From Pantoea vagans (GTDB taxonomy: Bacteria; Pseudomonadota; Gammaproteobacteria; Enterobacterales; Enterobacteriaceae), in the NCBI RefSeq assembly GCF_001506165.1, contig NZ_CP011427.1:2914001-2978000 (forward strand): a stretch of 64,000 bases of DNA. The letters run 5' to 3'. Position numbers and translations under genes: made by a program. The notes under the pieces are model-generated. The model did not search any database. It was not told where the DNA came from and saw nothing but the letters and a program-made list of their open reading frames with translations. Below, piece after piece: positions 47,896 to 57,906 of this stretch (positions within the stretch are counted from its first letter, which is position 1; every line of letters starts with the position of its first letter).

Positions 47896-48105
47896 AACAT
47901 CATATCCGATCGCCCCCTCGCTACGCCCGGTCGAAAGTGTTTCAAAAGTTAACCATTCCCCTGCTTGTCTGCGCTAATCCGTGGCCCTGAATTGATTAAG
48001 TGAAAAAACCCATCGCAACGATTGCGTATTCTGTTTATTGATGTATTGCAAAGTTGGCGCGGAACCCCAATGATAGAATCATGTTTCTTTTTTACTGGAT
48101 GCAGA

Positions 48106-48459
48106 ATGCAGTCTATTATTCATTGTAATATTGCTGTGGATGAGGACGATTGCGAGAAGTTACAGGCTATTATCCAGGGGAATATTCTCAAAATAGCCGA
48201 AGCACTGGCAGGTGATTTACAGTGGTATTCTCAAAATGCGCAATTAGTTCCTGGCAGTTTTAAGATTATTTCTATTCAACCGCATGACCAGAATCGATTT
48301 AAAATGCTTTACGATTTTTCGTGGGATTTATTTAATCCTTGCCTGGATTTAAAAGAAACCTCAACCCAACGTGAAGAAGTTTTGTTCCACATAGCGCCCG
48401 GCGCGCTGGTGTTTTCAGTGATTGACAATACGCGCCCCTCGCCTGCCGACGAATTGTAA
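48106..48459 (+). CDS. Hypothetical protein, AT-rich gene
   Basis: The protein has 117 residues from MQSIIHCNIAVDEDDCEKLQ, acidic, soluble, without signal peptide. No family was recognised. The start is a guess: upstream in-frame ATGs at 48022 and 48070 exist, but a TAGAAT-like -10 at about 48073 and a GGATGCAGA before 48106 favour the shorter form. Its AT-rich sequence resembles the neighbouring tomB-hha segment and differs from the GC-rich genes around, compatible with horizontal acquisition or H-NS/Hha-bound DNA. Confidence 0.65.
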   Translation: MQSIIHCNIAVDEDDCEKLQAIIQGNILKIAEALAGDLQWYSQNAQLVPGSFKIISIQPHDQNRFKMLYDFSWDLFNPCLDLKETSTQREEVLFHIAPGALVFSVIDNTRPSPADEL

Positions 48460-48605
48460 TATTTGGTAATTGAGGTGAGCAAAACTAATGAATGTGGATT
48501 ATATTTAAGGAGTCGCTGAATTCATTTTATTCGTGATCGCTTCCTGATAGCTTTTCCAAATCTCGCCGCGCTGCGGTAACTGTGCAAGCTCTGGAGGGGA
48601 AAAAG

Positions 48606-48983
48606 ATGGACGAATACTCACCAAAACGGCATGATATTGCCCAGCTTAAATTCCTGTGTGAGAACCTGTTTGACGAAAGTATGGCGACCCTAACCGACAG
48701 CCACCACGGCTGGGTTAATGATCCTACTTCGGAGAGCAATTTACAGCTCAACGATTTGATTGAGCATATCGCGTCTTTCACGATGAATTACAAAATTAAG
48801 CACGTTGAAGATGAAGCGCTGATTACGCAAATCGATGAATATCTTGACGATACCTTTATGCTGTTTAGTAGTTATGGAATCAATACTCAGGATCTTCAAC
48901 GGTGGCAACGTTCAGCAAGACGCTTATTTAATCTGTTTGCCGAAGAGTGCGCTTTTCTCCAACAACCCAGCCATTCCTTTTAG
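48606..48983 (+). CDS. tomB: Hha antitoxin / biofilm modulator TomB
   Basis: The protein has 125 residues from MDEYSPKRHDIAQLKFLCENL, with conserved SHHGWVNDPTSESNLQLNDLIEHIA and a C-terminal SARRLFNLFAEECAFL. It matches E. coli TomB (YbaJ), which counteracts Hha toxicity. AGGGGAAAAAG precedes the ATG. It is co-oriented with and 24 bp from hha, the standard pair downstream of acrAB. Confidence 0.96.
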   Translation: MDEYSPKRHDIAQLKFLCENLFDESMATLTDSHHGWVNDPTSESNLQLNDLIEHIASFTMNYKIKHVEDEALITQIDEYLDDTFMLFSSYGINTQDLQRWQRSARRLFNLFAEECAFLQQPSHSF

Positions 48984-49007
48984 CATCAGAGTGAGACCGG
49001 TTTATTT

Positions 49008-49226
49008 ATGAGCAACCAAGCCTTAACCAAAACAGATTATTTGATGCGACTTCGCCGTTGTCGCTCAATCGACACCCTCGAACGGGTGATCGAAAAAAAC
49101 AAGTACGAATTATCTGACAATGAACTCGCGGTATTTTATTCAGCAGCCGATCATCGTTTAGCCGAGCTGACCATGAATAAGCTTTACGATAAAGTGCCGG
49201 TCTCTGTCTGGAAGTTCGTCCGCTAA
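49008..49226 (+). CDS. hha: Haemolysin-expression modulator Hha
   Basis: This 72-residue H-NS partner modulates silencing of AT-rich and acquired genes. The sequence ([52 protein letters not shown]) is nearly identical to E. coli Hha. It lacks its own DNA-binding domain and acts by binding the H-NS oligomerisation domain. It forms an operon with tomB. Confidence 0.97.
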   Translation: MSNQALTKTDYLMRLRRCRSIDTLERVIEKNKYELSDNELAVFYSAADHRLAELTMNKLYDKVPVSVWKFVR

Positions 49227-49347
49227 CGCTTTACTGCCACTCGTTACATTACGCTTTCGTTTTATTCAGGAAGAGATCCCCAGGCAAAGGAGTGCCAGCG
49301 TGATGCTGTGCGCTGTAATTGTTGGGATTTTTTTGGGGAGTAGAAAT

Positions 49348-49460
49348 GGTGGAGGCCCTGCCAGCTACATCCCGGCACACGCGTCGCCTGCTGCGGCTGC
49401 TTCCTTCCGGACCTGACCGAGTTCACAAGTTAGCGTTGCGGGAGAACCAACAGGGCCCCC
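49348..49460 (-). ncRNA. ffs: 4.5S RNA of the signal recognition particle
   Basis: On the minus strand the transcript starts GGGGGCCCTGTTGGTTCTCC and ends GCTGGCAGGGCCTCCACC, the two ends pairing to form the long hairpin. The invariant tip GGTCAGGTCCGGAAGGAAGC, the Ffh-binding domain, is identical to E. coli. It works with Ffh to target nascent membrane proteins. As in E. coli it lies between hha-tomB and atl. Ends are approximate to a few bases. Confidence 0.96.
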
Positions 49461-49629
49461 ATTGACGAGCCCTCATTTCGAGAGCGCAGGCATTATCAAG
49501 TAAGCCCCCGGCAATTGCAAGCGCAGGCCGGGTGACCGTTGTTTTCTTGAACAACCGCGCAGTAATACTCCAGCTTTCCTCTCCTTGTGCGTGATAAAGT
49601 CAGCCTTTCCTCGCTTAACAGGTATGCGC

Positions 49630-49941
49630 ATGAGCGATACAAGCAATTTTTCTGAACGCGTCTGGCAAATCATCGCCGCAATTCCTGAAGGCAAAGTCGC
49701 GACTTATGGGGATATCGCGCTATTGGCAGGTTCCCCGCGTGCCGCACGACAAGTCGGAGGCGTGCTCCGCCGTTTGCCCAAGGGCAGCAAATTGCCCTGG
49801 TTCCGGGTGATTAATCGCTACGGCCGTATTTCCCTGCAGGGCGATGATTTGTTCCGTCAACGTGATGCATTAGAAGCCGAAGGCATTGAAGTCAGCGATG
49901 CGGGTGAAATCGAGCTGGGTAAGTATCGTTGGAAGTATTAA
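49630..49941 (+). CDS. atl: Alkyltransferase-like DNA damage protein Atl (YbaZ)
   Basis: The protein has 103 residues with the DNA-binding fold of O6-alkylguanine transferase: VWQIIAAIPEGKVATYGDIA, GSPRAARQVGGVLRRLP and PWFRVINRYG. The usual PCHR active site is PWFR, so the acceptor Cys is replaced by Trp and it cannot transfer alkyl groups. It flags bulky O6-alkylguanines for nucleotide excision repair. Start at MSDTSNF or two codons earlier at MRM. Confidence 0.93.
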   Translation: MSDTSNFSERVWQIIAAIPEGKVATYGDIALLAGSPRAARQVGGVLRRLPKGSKLPWFRVINRYGRISLQGDDLFRQRDALEAEGIEVSDAGEIELGKYRWKY

Positions 49942-50016
49942 GCGTAGCGGTGCAATATGCGACACCCATGTCCGCAGGCGTTGCGAAATTGATTCGACCG
50001 CGCGCACAATTTTCGA

Positions 50017-50129
50017 AGTGCGGGCAGGCAACACTGTGGAGTAAAGCGTCACACGCCATGGATGGCGTGTGCCGAGCGATCAGGGACGAGACAGCGTCTT
50101 TACGTAACAGTGTTGCCTGTCCGCACACT
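50017..50129. repeat. 113-bp cruciform-forming palindromic element between atl and ybaY
   Basis: The left arm AGTGCGGGCAGGCAACACTG (50017-50036) is complementary to the right arm CAGTGTTGCCTGTCCGCACA (50109-50128), with one mismatch in the shared 20-bp core. The pairing continues imperfectly inward (GTAAAGCGTC against GCGTCTTTAC). At 50051-50070 the insert holds a second palindrome, ACACGCCATGGATGGCGTGT. No coding capacity was seen. Confidence 0.8.
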
Positions 50130-50148
50130 CTCACGTCCCCATCAGTTT

Positions 50149-50706
50149 TTACATACTGGTTGGCGCAGGCACCGATGCTGAAGGCACCACCTGCGTCGGC
50201 GACGTGGATGGCACTGTGGTTGCCGCGCCAGGCTGCGTCTGCATCGCCATATTGGTCACTGGCACCAGCAACAGCTCTGCTTTAGTCCCGCCCTGATTAA
50301 TCACCGGCTTCACGGTGTCCGTGATAAATGCCAGCTTGCCGTCAATGGCGATGGCCGCACTCAGCAGAATGCGTGCGTTCGGCTGAATATCTGCCGGATT
50401 AAATGGCAGCACGAACTGGAATGGCGCCTGTTTCCCCTCAGTACGCACCACATGCTGTGCCAACACTTTCGATGGCGCGTCAGCCAGTGATGCATCAGAC
50501 AGCGTCACCGTCAGCACCGCATCCGGCGGCAGCGCAATACGTTGGCGAATATACACCGAACCACTAACGTTAGGCTGCGCAATGGCGGCCTGCTGTCCCG
50601 CAACGGCGGAGCCCAGTGTTGGGGTCGCTACTGGCTTACTGTGATCGGCACAGCCCGTGATTGCTGCAGCCAGGGTAATGCCGCTAATAACATGCCAGAG
50701 TTTCAT
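50149..50706 (-). CDS. ybaY: YbaY-family lipoprotein
   Basis: The protein has 185 residues with a lipoprotein signal (MKLWHVISGITLAAAITGC, lipobox Cys19), a YbaY-type beta domain (VSGSVYIRQRIALPPDAVLTVTL...) and a low-complexity Pro/Thr/Ser-rich C-terminus. It matches E. coli YbaY, annotated as a glycolipoprotein-like outer-membrane protein of unknown function. The Ala/Thr tail is longer than I expect for E. coli. It is divergent from tesB. Confidence 0.9.
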   Translation of the reverse strand: MKLWHVISGITLAAAITGCADHSKPVATPTLGSAVAGQQAAIAQPNVSGSVYIRQRIALPPDAVLTVTLSDASLADAPSKVLAQHVVRTEGKQAPFQFVLPFNPADIQPNARILLSAAIAIDGKLAFITDTVKPVINQGGTKAELLLVPVTNMAMQTQPGAATTVPSTSPTQVVPSASVPAPTSM

Positions 50707-50911
50707 CGATGTCGTCTCCTTGTGAACACTATGATTGTCGGCGCTAAATTTGTTGGGTAGCTTTTCAACCGCCGATTGACCTTAATTCTGGCACAAAAAT
50801 CCGCATTGCGCCTAAATGCACCGCCAGCCCGCTGAAATCACGGCAAAATCATTGACGGAAACTGGTCGGATCTTTCAAACTGGCGCGATCGGGAATATTG
50901 AGGAATCGACT

Positions 50912-51775
50912 ATGAGCCAGGCACTGCACAACCTGCTTAACTTACTAAATCTGGAAAAACTCGAAGAGGGTCTGTTCCGCGGCCAAAGTGAAGACCTCGG
51001 TCTACGCCAGGTGTTTGGCGGTCAGGTCGTCGGACAGGCGCTGTATGCGGCAAAACAAACCGTGCCAGAAGAACGCATCATCCACTCGTTCCACAGCTAC
51101 TTCCTGCGCCCCGGTGACAGCCAGAAAGCCATCATCTATGACGTTGAAACCCTGCGTGACGGCAAAAGCTTCAGTGCGCGCCGTGTCAGCGCGGTGCAGA
51201 ATGGCCACCCGATTTTCTACATGACCGCCTCATTCCAGGCACCAGAGCAGGGATTTGAGCATCAAAACACCATGCCGCAAGTGCCCGGACCGGATAACTT
51301 ACCTTCTGAGCAAGATCTGGCGCAAAAACTTGCCGCACATTTGCCGCTTAAACTCAAAGAGAAGTTTCTTGCTGAGCGCCCACTGGATATTCGTCCGGTG
51401 CAAATTCACAATCCGTTAAAAGGCCGGGTCGATGAGCCGCTGCGTCAGGTGTGGGTTCGTGCCAATGGTCAGATGCCGAGTGATCAACGCATTCACCAAT
51501 ATGTGCTGGGTTATGCTTCCGATCTCAACTTCCTGCCGGTGGCGCTGCAACCGCATGGCAAAGGCTTCCTGGAACCGGATATGCAAGTGGCGACCATAGA
51601 CCACTCTATGTGGTTCCATCGCCCCTTCGACCTCTCAGAATGGCTGCTGTACAGCGTGGTGAGCACCTCCGCATCCGGTGCGCGCGGTTTTGTGCGAGGG
51701 GAGTTCTATACGCAGGATGGCACCCTCGTCGCTACCACGGTGCAAGAGGGCGTGATGCGCCAACGTGAGGCATAA
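50912..51775 (+). CDS. tesB: Acyl-CoA thioesterase II
   Basis: This cytosolic double-hotdog thioesterase cleaves medium- and long-chain acyl-CoAs. It has 287 residues from [20 protein letters not shown], close to 286 in E. coli. Conserved parts include [29 protein letters not shown] and the catalytic triad Asp in [13 protein letters not shown], followed by Thr/Gln near the C-terminus. A terminator that may serve both strands separates it from amtB. Confidence 0.97.
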   Translation: MSQALHNLLNLLNLEKLEEGLFRGQSEDLGLRQVFGGQVVGQALYAAKQTVPEERIIHSFHSYFLRPGDSQKAIIYDVETLRDGKSFSARRVSAVQNGHPIFYMTASFQAPEQGFEHQNTMPQVPGPDNLPSEQDLAQKLAAHLPLKLKEKFLAERPLDIRPVQIHNPLKGRVDEPLRQVWVRANGQMPSDQRIHQYVLGYASDLNFLPVALQPHGKGFLEPDMQVATIDHSMWFHRPFDLSEWLLYSVVSTSASGARGFVRGEFYTQDGTLVATTVQEGVMRQREA

Positions 51776-51811
51776 AAAAGGGGCGATATTATCGCCCCTT
51801 ATGCTTTTTAT
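51774..51811. terminator. Bidirectional terminator between tesB and amtB
   Basis: GGGGCGAT and ATCGCCCC pair across ATT. Six A stand to the left, so on the minus strand the stem is followed by TTTTTT, and a T-rich tail stands to the right. This suits the convergent tesB and amtB genes. Confidence 0.85.
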
Positions 51812-51845
51812 TGTTTTAGCGCACTGCTCTTCAGCAGCCCGGCAC

Positions 51846-53135
51846 TTACTGGTTGTAAGCGTTTTCGCCGTGGCTGTTCACATCCAGACCTTCACGTTCC
51901 TGATCTTCTGGAACACGCAGGCCAACAATCATATCTGCCAGTTTGAAGCCGATGAAGGCAACCACACCAGACCAGACGATGGTCACGCCGCAGCTGAACA
52001 GCTGTACCCAAACCTGATGGCCCATGGTCACGCCTTCAGCGTAGCCCACACCACCCAGTGAAGAGGAGGCGAACACACCGGTCAGGATACAACCCAGGAT
52101 ACCGCACACACCGTGTACACCGAACACATCGCATGGGTCATCCACACGCAGCCATTTTTTCAGGGTAGTTACGCCCCAGATACCTGCCAGGCCACCGGCC
52201 AGACCGATAATCAGCGCGCCGCCAACACCGACATAACCACAAGCTGGGGTGATAGCAACCAGACCCGCGATGAAACCAGAACACGCACCCAGCAGAGAAG
52301 GCTTGCCACGCATTGCCCACTCACCGAACACCCATGACAGCACCGCACCTGCAGTCGCTACAACGGTATTCAGGAAGGCCAGTGCAGCAATTTCGTTCGC
52401 TGAAGAGGCTGAACCGGCGTTGAAACCAAACCAGCCAACATACAGAATCGCTGTACCGGTGAAGACCATTGGCAGGTTGTGTGGTTTGAAGGCTTCTTTA
52501 CCAAAGCCAGCACGTTTGCCCACCAGGTAAGCACCCACCAGACCGGCTACCGCGGCGTTGATGTGTACAACGGTACCGCCTGCGAAGTCCAGCGCACCAT
52601 CTTGAGCCAGCAGACCGCCTGCCCAGACCATGTGTGCGATTGGCAGATAAGAGAGCGTCAGCCATACCACCACGAAAATCAGTACCGCAGAGAAGCGAAT
52701 ACGTTCTGCCAGTGCACCCACAATCAGGCCCACGGTAATACAGGCGAATGAAGCCTGGAACGCAACGTGGATATACTGATAGAAGCTACCCATCACCGCT
52801 TTCAGCTCGATATTTTTCAACATCGCCCACTGGAAGTTACCGAAGAAGGCGTTGCCTTCGCTGAAGGCCAGCGAATAACCGTAAATTACCCAGAGTACGC
52901 ACACCAGTGAGAAAGTCACTGCGACCTGAGTCAGCATTGAAAGTACGTTCTTACCGCGAATTAAACCGCCGTAGAACAGGGCAATGCCCGGAATCGACAT
53001 GAACAGCACCAGTGCGGTACAGATCATCATAAAGGCGTTATCCGCTTTGTCCGCAACGGCAGGTGCTGCCGCCATGGCCAGAGACGGTAACAGTGCCAGG
53101 CTGGTGAGGCCTAACTTAGTCATCAGTTTATTCAT
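51846..53135 (-). CDS. amtB: Ammonium channel AmtB
   Basis: AmtB is the trimeric inner-membrane ammonium conductor. The protein has 429 residues: a cleaved signal peptide (LTSLALLPSLAMA), then eleven helices. The twin pore histidines lie in GGTVVHINAAVAGL and VFGVHGVCGILGC, and the ammonium gate has FFGNFQWAML and the Trp in HMVWAGG. GlnK blocks it when nitrogen is plentiful. Start at MNKLMTKLG is preferred; an ATG six codons upstream is possible. It is 33 bp after glnK. Confidence 0.97.
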   Translation of the reverse strand: MNKLMTKLGLTSLALLPSLAMAAAPAVADKADNAFMMICTALVLFMSIPGIALFYGGLIRGKNVLSMLTQVAVTFSLVCVLWVIYGYSLAFSEGNAFFGNFQWAMLKNIELKAVMGSFYQYIHVAFQASFACITVGLIVGALAERIRFSAVLIFVVVWLTLSYLPIAHMVWAGGLLAQDGALDFAGGTVVHINAAVAGLVGAYLVGKRAGFGKEAFKPHNLPMVFTGTAILYVGWFGFNAGSASSANEIAALAFLNTVVATAGAVLSWVFGEWAMRGKPSLLGACSGFIAGLVAITPACGYVGVGGALIIGLAGGLAGIWGVTTLKKWLRVDDPCDVFGVHGVCGILGCILTGVFASSSLGGVGYAEGVTMGHQVWVQLFSCGVTIVWSGVVAFIGFKLADMIVGLRVPEDQEREGLDVNSHGENAYNQ

Positions 53136-53168
53136 TTCTTTCCATCCCATCACAATTCAGAGCCCCAG

Positions 53169-53507
53169 TTACAGTGCTGCTTCGTCGGTCTCGCCGGTGC
53201 GAATACGAATAACGCGCTGCAGTTCTGCGACGAAGATTTTGCCGTCGCCAATTTTGCCGGTGTAAGCGGCTTTGCTGATGACATCCACCACTTCATCGAG
53301 TTGATCGTCCGCAATCGCGATATCAATTTTTACTTTTGGCAGGAAGTTCACGCTGTACTCGGCACCGCGGTAAAGCTCTGCGTGACCTTTCTGGCGACCA
53401 AAACCCTTCACTTCGGTAACAGTCAATCCCTGAATGCCAATGGAGGATAAGGCTTCACGCACGTCCTCCAGCTTAAATGGTTTGATTACCACGGTAACCA
53501 GCTTCAT
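53169..53507 (-). CDS. glnK: Nitrogen regulatory PII protein GlnK
   Basis: This 112-residue trimeric signal protein has the T-loop RGAEYSVNF, in which Tyr51 is the uridylylation site, and the B-loop KIGDGKIFV. It senses 2-oxoglutarate, ATP/ADP and uridylylation by GlnD and plugs AmtB. It is the first gene of the glnK-amtB operon, behind a sigma-54 promoter. Confidence 0.98.
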   Translation of the reverse strand: MKLVTVVIKPFKLEDVREALSSIGIQGLTVTEVKGFGRQKGHAELYRGAEYSVNFLPKVKIDIAIADDQLDEVVDVISKAAYTGKIGDGKIFVAELQRVIRIRTGETDEAAL

Positions 53508-53562
53508 ACGTTCCCCTCCGGATAATAAATTGAGTGAGTCTCGCGGACACGCAGAGATATAA

Positions 53563-53577
53563 GCAAACGCTGTGCCA
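53563..53577 (-). promoter_or_regulatory. Sigma-54 promoter of glnK-amtB
   Basis: On the minus strand TGGCACAGCGTTTGC is a perfect -24/-12 element (TGGCAC-N5-TTGC), placing the start of transcription about 40 bp before glnK. Confidence 0.92.
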
Positions 53578-53684
53578 TAAATGAAAAAAGTGCGGAAGTC
53601 AGTGGCATAGAGGCGCTGGATAGCGCTTCGTTATGTGATGGGTAGCTCAATCTGGAGGATGGGGTAAAGAAAGGTGTTGCAATA

Positions 53685-53722
53685 TTGCACTCCTTTGGTG
53701 CTTTCAGCCTCAAAGGAGTGCA
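53685..53722 (-). promoter_or_regulatory. NtrC-binding region of glnK-amtB
   Basis: TTGCACTCCTTTGGTGCT (53685-53702) matches the NtrC dyad TGCACY-N5-GGTGCA. A second half-site, AAAGGAGTGCAT, follows at 53711-53722. The distance of about 110-150 bp from the sigma-54 promoter is normal for NtrC enhancers. Confidence 0.75.
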
Positions 53723-53766
53723 TCAATACAGAACAATCTGATAAATCTGCGCAAAAAAGGTGCAAA

Positions 53767-55542
53767 TCACCCTTCAGCTTGTACGGGGATGCTCGCCGCG
53801 AGTTCATCACCCGCTTGTTGCAATTGATACATCTGCCAATAACGACCTTGTTGTGCCAGCAATTGCGCATGCGTACCGCGCTCGGCAACCTGGCCGCGAT
53901 GCAGCACCAGGATTTGATCCGCTTCGGTAATGGTGGAGAGACGGTGCGCAATCACCACCAGCGTGCTGTGTTGACGCAGTGCACGCAAAGCATGCTGAAT
54001 CGCCTGCTCGGTACCGGAATCAATGTTGGCGGTGGCTTCATCCAGAATCAAAATCTGTGGCAACGACACAAGCACGCGCGCCAGCGCCAGCAACTGTTTC
54101 TGTCCCACCGACAAATTATTGCCCTGCTCCCCTAAGCGCGTGTGAATGCCCTCTGACATTGCACGTGCTAAAGGGGCAAGCTGCACGGTTTCCAGCGCCT
54201 GCCACACCTGCTCTTCAGGAATATCGCGTCCCAAACGTACATTCGCCAACAGCGTATCAGCCAGAACCACCGGATCCTGTTGCACCATAGCGATACTTTG
54301 CCGCAGTGCCTCATGGGAGAGTTGCGGTAATGGGCGGCCATCCAGCTCAATACTGCCGCGCGTTACCGGGTAGTAGCCCATTAACAGATTCGCCAGGGTA
54401 CTCTTACCGCTACCGGTATGCCCGACCAGGGCGATAAAGCCCCGCGCCGGTACGTCCAGATTAATATGGCTCAGCACATCGCGGTCATCACGGTAGGCAA
54501 AGCTGACATCGTGCAGCTTGATACGGCCTGAGGCCAGCGGCTGGTTATCGGCACCGTAACCTTGTTGTGCGGCATCCATCAGCTCAAAAATACGTTCACC
54601 GGACACCACCGCCTGCTGCAGCATCGACTGCTGCGTCGTCAGCTCGATCAGAGGTTCATTCAGGCGGCCAAGATAAGTAATAAAGGCGTAAAGCACCCCA
54701 ACTTCAAACACGCCCGGCGTGGCAAAGCTAAACAGCATCAGCAACCCACACAGGATCATCGCTGAAAACAGGCTCAGCAGCGGACGCAGCAGGAAGCCAT
54801 CCAGACGCAGCGTTTCCATGCGCGCCAGATAGTGCGAGCGGCTCGCCTCCCCCATGCGCTCGCCGAAGCGCGCCTGCTGGCGGAACTGCTGGATCACACT
54901 CATGCCGTTGATCACTTCATTGAAGCCGTTGTTGATGTCGGCGAGATAACTGCGCACCCGGCGCGCGATCGGCGTACTGTAGCGCTGGTAGATCAGCATC
55001 ACCGTTAACACCAGCGGGAAGATCACGATCGCTACCAACGCCATGCGCCAGTCGAGTGAGAACATCGCCACCAGCATTGCACCAATTAACGCGGCACTGC
55101 GTAAAACAGTTGCCACCACCGTGACGTAGAGATCTTTGATCACTTCGGTATCGTTGGTGACGCGGGAAATGATTTGCCCCACTGGTTGGGTATCAAAGGC
55201 GCTTAAGGGCTGACGCAGTGCAGCGTTCATCACATCGACGCGCAGTTGTTGCACCACGCCAATCGCGGCACGGTTAAACAGCAGCGCCTGAAAATAGTGT
55301 AAGCCCGCCGCCAGCAGTTGCAGCAACACAAAGCACACCAACAAGCCAATGGCGATGGCCCACGGCATCTGATGTTTCGCCACCAGATTATCAATGAAAT
55401 AACTCACCAATACCGGGCCGGTGACTTCGGCGGCAGCGGCAATCCACAGCATGCCGACCGCTAACCACAGGGATTTTCGCCAGGGTTTGCCGTAAGCCAA
55501 CAGGCGTTTGAGCGTTGGCCACAAACGAGGTGATTTAGCCAT
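53767..55542 (-). CDS. mdlB: Heterodimeric ABC exporter subunit MdlB
   Basis: This multidrug-resistance-like half transporter has 591 residues: an N-terminal six-helix domain (about residues 20-310) and a C-terminal nucleotide-binding domain with Walker [10 protein letters not shown], signature LSVGQKQ, Walker [13 protein letters not shown] and H-loop IAHRLST. Start at [18 protein letters not shown], since E. coli MdlB begins equivalently; this overlaps mdlA by eight bases. The substrate is unknown. Confidence 0.95.
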   Translation of the reverse strand: MAKSPRLWPTLKRLLAYGKPWRKSLWLAVGMLWIAAAAEVTGPVLVSYFIDNLVAKHQMPWAIAIGLLVCFVLLQLLAAGLHYFQALLFNRAAIGVVQQLRVDVMNAALRQPLSAFDTQPVGQIISRVTNDTEVIKDLYVTVVATVLRSAALIGAMLVAMFSLDWRMALVAIVIFPLVLTVMLIYQRYSTPIARRVRSYLADINNGFNEVINGMSVIQQFRQQARFGERMGEASRSHYLARMETLRLDGFLLRPLLSLFSAMILCGLLMLFSFATPGVFEVGVLYAFITYLGRLNEPLIELTTQQSMLQQAVVSGERIFELMDAAQQGYGADNQPLASGRIKLHDVSFAYRDDRDVLSHINLDVPARGFIALVGHTGSGKSTLANLLMGYYPVTRGSIELDGRPLPQLSHEALRQSIAMVQQDPVVLADTLLANVRLGRDIPEEQVWQALETVQLAPLARAMSEGIHTRLGEQGNNLSVGQKQLLALARVLVSLPQILILDEATANIDSGTEQAIQHALRALRQHSTLVVIAHRLSTITEADQILVLHRGQVAERGTHAQLLAQQGRYWQMYQLQQAGDELAASIPVQAEG

Positions 55543-57304
55543 GATTTGATCCCTCCGCCACATCGTCCTCATCCAGTGCCGCTTCCAGTTGCTGATAGCG
55601 GTACATATCGCGATACCAGCCCTCTTTGCTCACCAGGCTGTCGTGATCGCCACGCTGTGCAACAGCTCCCTGCTGCAGCACCAGAATCTCACTGGCTTCG
55701 GTCAGTGCCGACAAACGGTGCGCACTGATAATCAACGTGCGGCCTTTGCCCCACTGCCGCAGGTTATGCAAGATTTCATGCTCGGTGCGGCCATCAACGG
55801 CAGAGAGTGCATCGTCCAGAATCAGGATCTCGGCATTCAGCAGCAGCGCGCGCGCAATCGCAATACGCTGTTTTTGGCCGCCGGAGAGCATCACTCCGCG
55901 CTCACCGACTTCGGTGTCGTAACCTTGCGGCAGGCGCAGAATGTCATCATGCACACAGGCCATCTGCGCCACGTACTCGATCTCTTGCTGGGTGGCATTA
56001 GGTCGGCCCAGTGCCAAATTGTTCGCCACCGTATCGGAGAACAGAAACGGTGTCTGGCTCACTACCGCTAACTTGCTACGCCAGCTGTCGAGCCGTAGCT
56101 GGTTCAGTGGCAGGTTGTGATAGCGAATATCGCCCTGGTCGATATCAAAGTGGCGCTGAATCAGGCTCAGCAGCGTACTTTTACCGCAGCCGGTTGGGCC
56201 ACACAGCCCTAACATTTGTCCCGGCTTCAGTTGGAAATTGAGGTGGCTCAGCACCGCGCCAGAACTGGCGGGATAGCGAAACTCACGAATGGCGACCTGC
56301 ATCACACCCGGTTCAGCGGGCAAGACTTTTTGCCCGTCTTCCACCGCTGGGGCTTCCGCCAGCAGTGCGCGGATACGACTCCACGCGGCGCTCCCGCGCT
56401 CGACAATATTGATCATCCACGCCAGCGCCAGCATCGGCCAAATCATCAGCCCCAGATACATCACAAAACTGGTGAGCTGGCCCAGCGTCAGGCTGCCATG
56501 CCACACCATCCATCCACCGCCCGCGATAGCCAGCAGATTAGAGAAGCCCACCGCGATATAGATGATCGGATCAAAGCGCGCATCAACACGCGCCACATGC
56601 AGATTTTTCTTGCCGGTGTCGCTGGCAATATCAGCAAACTGCTGCGACTGATGATCTTCCAGACCAAAGGCTTTGATCATGCGAATGCTGGTGAGGCTTT
56701 CCTGAGTTTGATCGTTGAGGCTGGAGAAGGCTGCCTGCGCGACTTTAAAACGCTGATGCAGGCGCGATCCATCTTTCTGGATCGCTATCGCCATAATCGG
56801 CATTGGGATCAGCGCCAGCAGTGTCAGCTCCCAGCTGATCTGGGTGCTCATCACCGCCAGCACCACCAACCCCATTACCAGCGAATCCACTAGCGTCAAC
56901 ACGCCCTCGCCTGCCGCGAATACCACACGGTCAACATCGTTGGTGGCACGAGCAATCAGATCGCCGGTCCGGTGGCGCAAATAGAAGGCTGGATGCTGGC
57001 GACTTAACTGGCGATAGAAGTCTTCGCGCAGTTCTACTGCCAGTTGATAAGAAGCGCCGAACAGCAGCACGCGCCAGACATAGCGCAGCAGATAGACAAT
57101 AACCGCAGTGGCCAGCATCACGCCGATCCACATGAAAATTTTACCGCTGCTTAAGGTATGTTGCGTCACGCCGTCAACAATCACCCCTACCACATGCGGT
57201 GGTAAGAGTTGCAGCAGTGCAATGACAATCAGCAAGCTGACGGCACCCAGATATCGCCGCCACTCGCGTAGAAAATACCAACTTAATTGGCTAAATAATC
57301 GCAC
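55535..57304 (-). CDS. mdlA: Heterodimeric ABC exporter subunit MdlA
   Basis: MdlA is the partner of MdlB, 589 residues of the same layout. Membrane helices begin [20 protein letters not shown]. The ATPase domain has Walker [10 protein letters not shown], signature LSGGQKQR, Walker [13 protein letters not shown] and H-loop SAHRLSAL. Its Walker B ends in Asp-Asp in place of Asp-Glu, so this ATP site is probably degenerate, as is common in heterodimeric exporters. It forms an operon with mdlB. Confidence 0.95.
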   Translation of the reverse strand: MRLFSQLSWYFLREWRRYLGAVSLLIVIALLQLLPPHVVGVIVDGVTQHTLSSGKIFMWIGVMLATAVIVYLLRYVWRVLLFGASYQLAVELREDFYRQLSRQHPAFYLRHRTGDLIARATNDVDRVVFAAGEGVLTLVDSLVMGLVVLAVMSTQISWELTLLALIPMPIMAIAIQKDGSRLHQRFKVAQAAFSSLNDQTQESLTSIRMIKAFGLEDHQSQQFADIASDTGKKNLHVARVDARFDPIIYIAVGFSNLLAIAGGGWMVWHGSLTLGQLTSFVMYLGLMIWPMLALAWMINIVERGSAAWSRIRALLAEAPAVEDGQKVLPAEPGVMQVAIREFRYPASSGAVLSHLNFQLKPGQMLGLCGPTGCGKSTLLSLIQRHFDIDQGDIRYHNLPLNQLRLDSWRSKLAVVSQTPFLFSDTVANNLALGRPNATQQEIEYVAQMACVHDDILRLPQGYDTEVGERGVMLSGGQKQRIAIARALLLNAEILILDDALSAVDGRTEHEILHNLRQWGKGRTLIISAHRLSALTEASEILVLQQGAVAQRGDHDSLVSKEGWYRDMYRYQQLEAALDEDDVAEGSNHG

Positions 57305-57328
57305 AAGAAACTCTCTTTCTCTGCCCGA

Positions 57329-57790
57329 TCAGGGCGCTACCGGCAAGGCGGTGGTATATTTTATCTCTTCCATGGCGAAGCTTGAGGTCACATCAATCAG
57401 GCCAGGTACGCCATTCACCAGACGTTTATAAAACGCATCATAGCTTTTCATATCAGCCACCTGGATGCGCAACAGGTAATCGTATTCTCCCGCCATACGA
57501 TAAAACGCCATAACCTCTGGCATTTGCTGAACCACGGCGACAAACTGATGAAACCATTCGCTGCTGTGCTGCTGCGTCTTCACAAACATAAAGGCGGTGA
57601 GAGACAGCCCAATCTTTTCGCCGTCGAGCAATGCCACTCGCGCACGAATAATGCCATCATCTTCCAGCTTTTTCAGGCGTTTCCAGCACGGCGTGGTCGT
57701 AAGATTCACGGCATCCGCCAGCGACTGCAGCGATAACGTACAATCCTGTTGCAGCATCGCCAGCAGCGTACGGTCAGTTTTATCTAGCAT
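57329..57790 (-). CDS. decR: Lrp/AsnC-family cysteine-responsive regulator (DecR/CcdR, YbaO)
   Basis: The protein has 153 residues: an N-terminal helix-turn-helix ([28 protein letters not shown]) and a RAM ligand-binding domain ([20 protein letters not shown]). It matches E. coli DecR/YbaO, which activates cysteine detoxification genes. The P. ananatis counterpart CcdR activates ccdA, the divergent gene here (57907), so cysteine-induced activation of that gene is the natural inference. Same location as ybaO next to mdlA in E. coli. Confidence 0.93.
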   Translation of the reverse strand: MLDKTDRTLLAMLQQDCTLSLQSLADAVNLTTTPCWKRLKKLEDDGIIRARVALLDGEKIGLSLTAFMFVKTQQHSSEWFHQFVAVVQQMPEVMAFYRMAGEYDYLLRIQVADMKSYDAFYKRLVNGVPGLIDVTSSFAMEEIKYTTALPVAP

Positions 57791-57906
57791 TCGGCGCTCC
57801 GGGAGAAAATTTTTCTCTTATCGAGCCATTATAACCCGATTAAAGCAACCTAATTTTCCTGCCTGTGCCTTACACTGTGCACAATAATTATTCTGGATAA
57901 TGTCAC

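Noticed and set aside
47765..47896. Longer ATPase start (44 extra codons) in the zinc operon
   Set aside because: It would begin inside the Zur box, add a non-homologous leader and be out of step with the ATGA overlap to the 34-codon frame.
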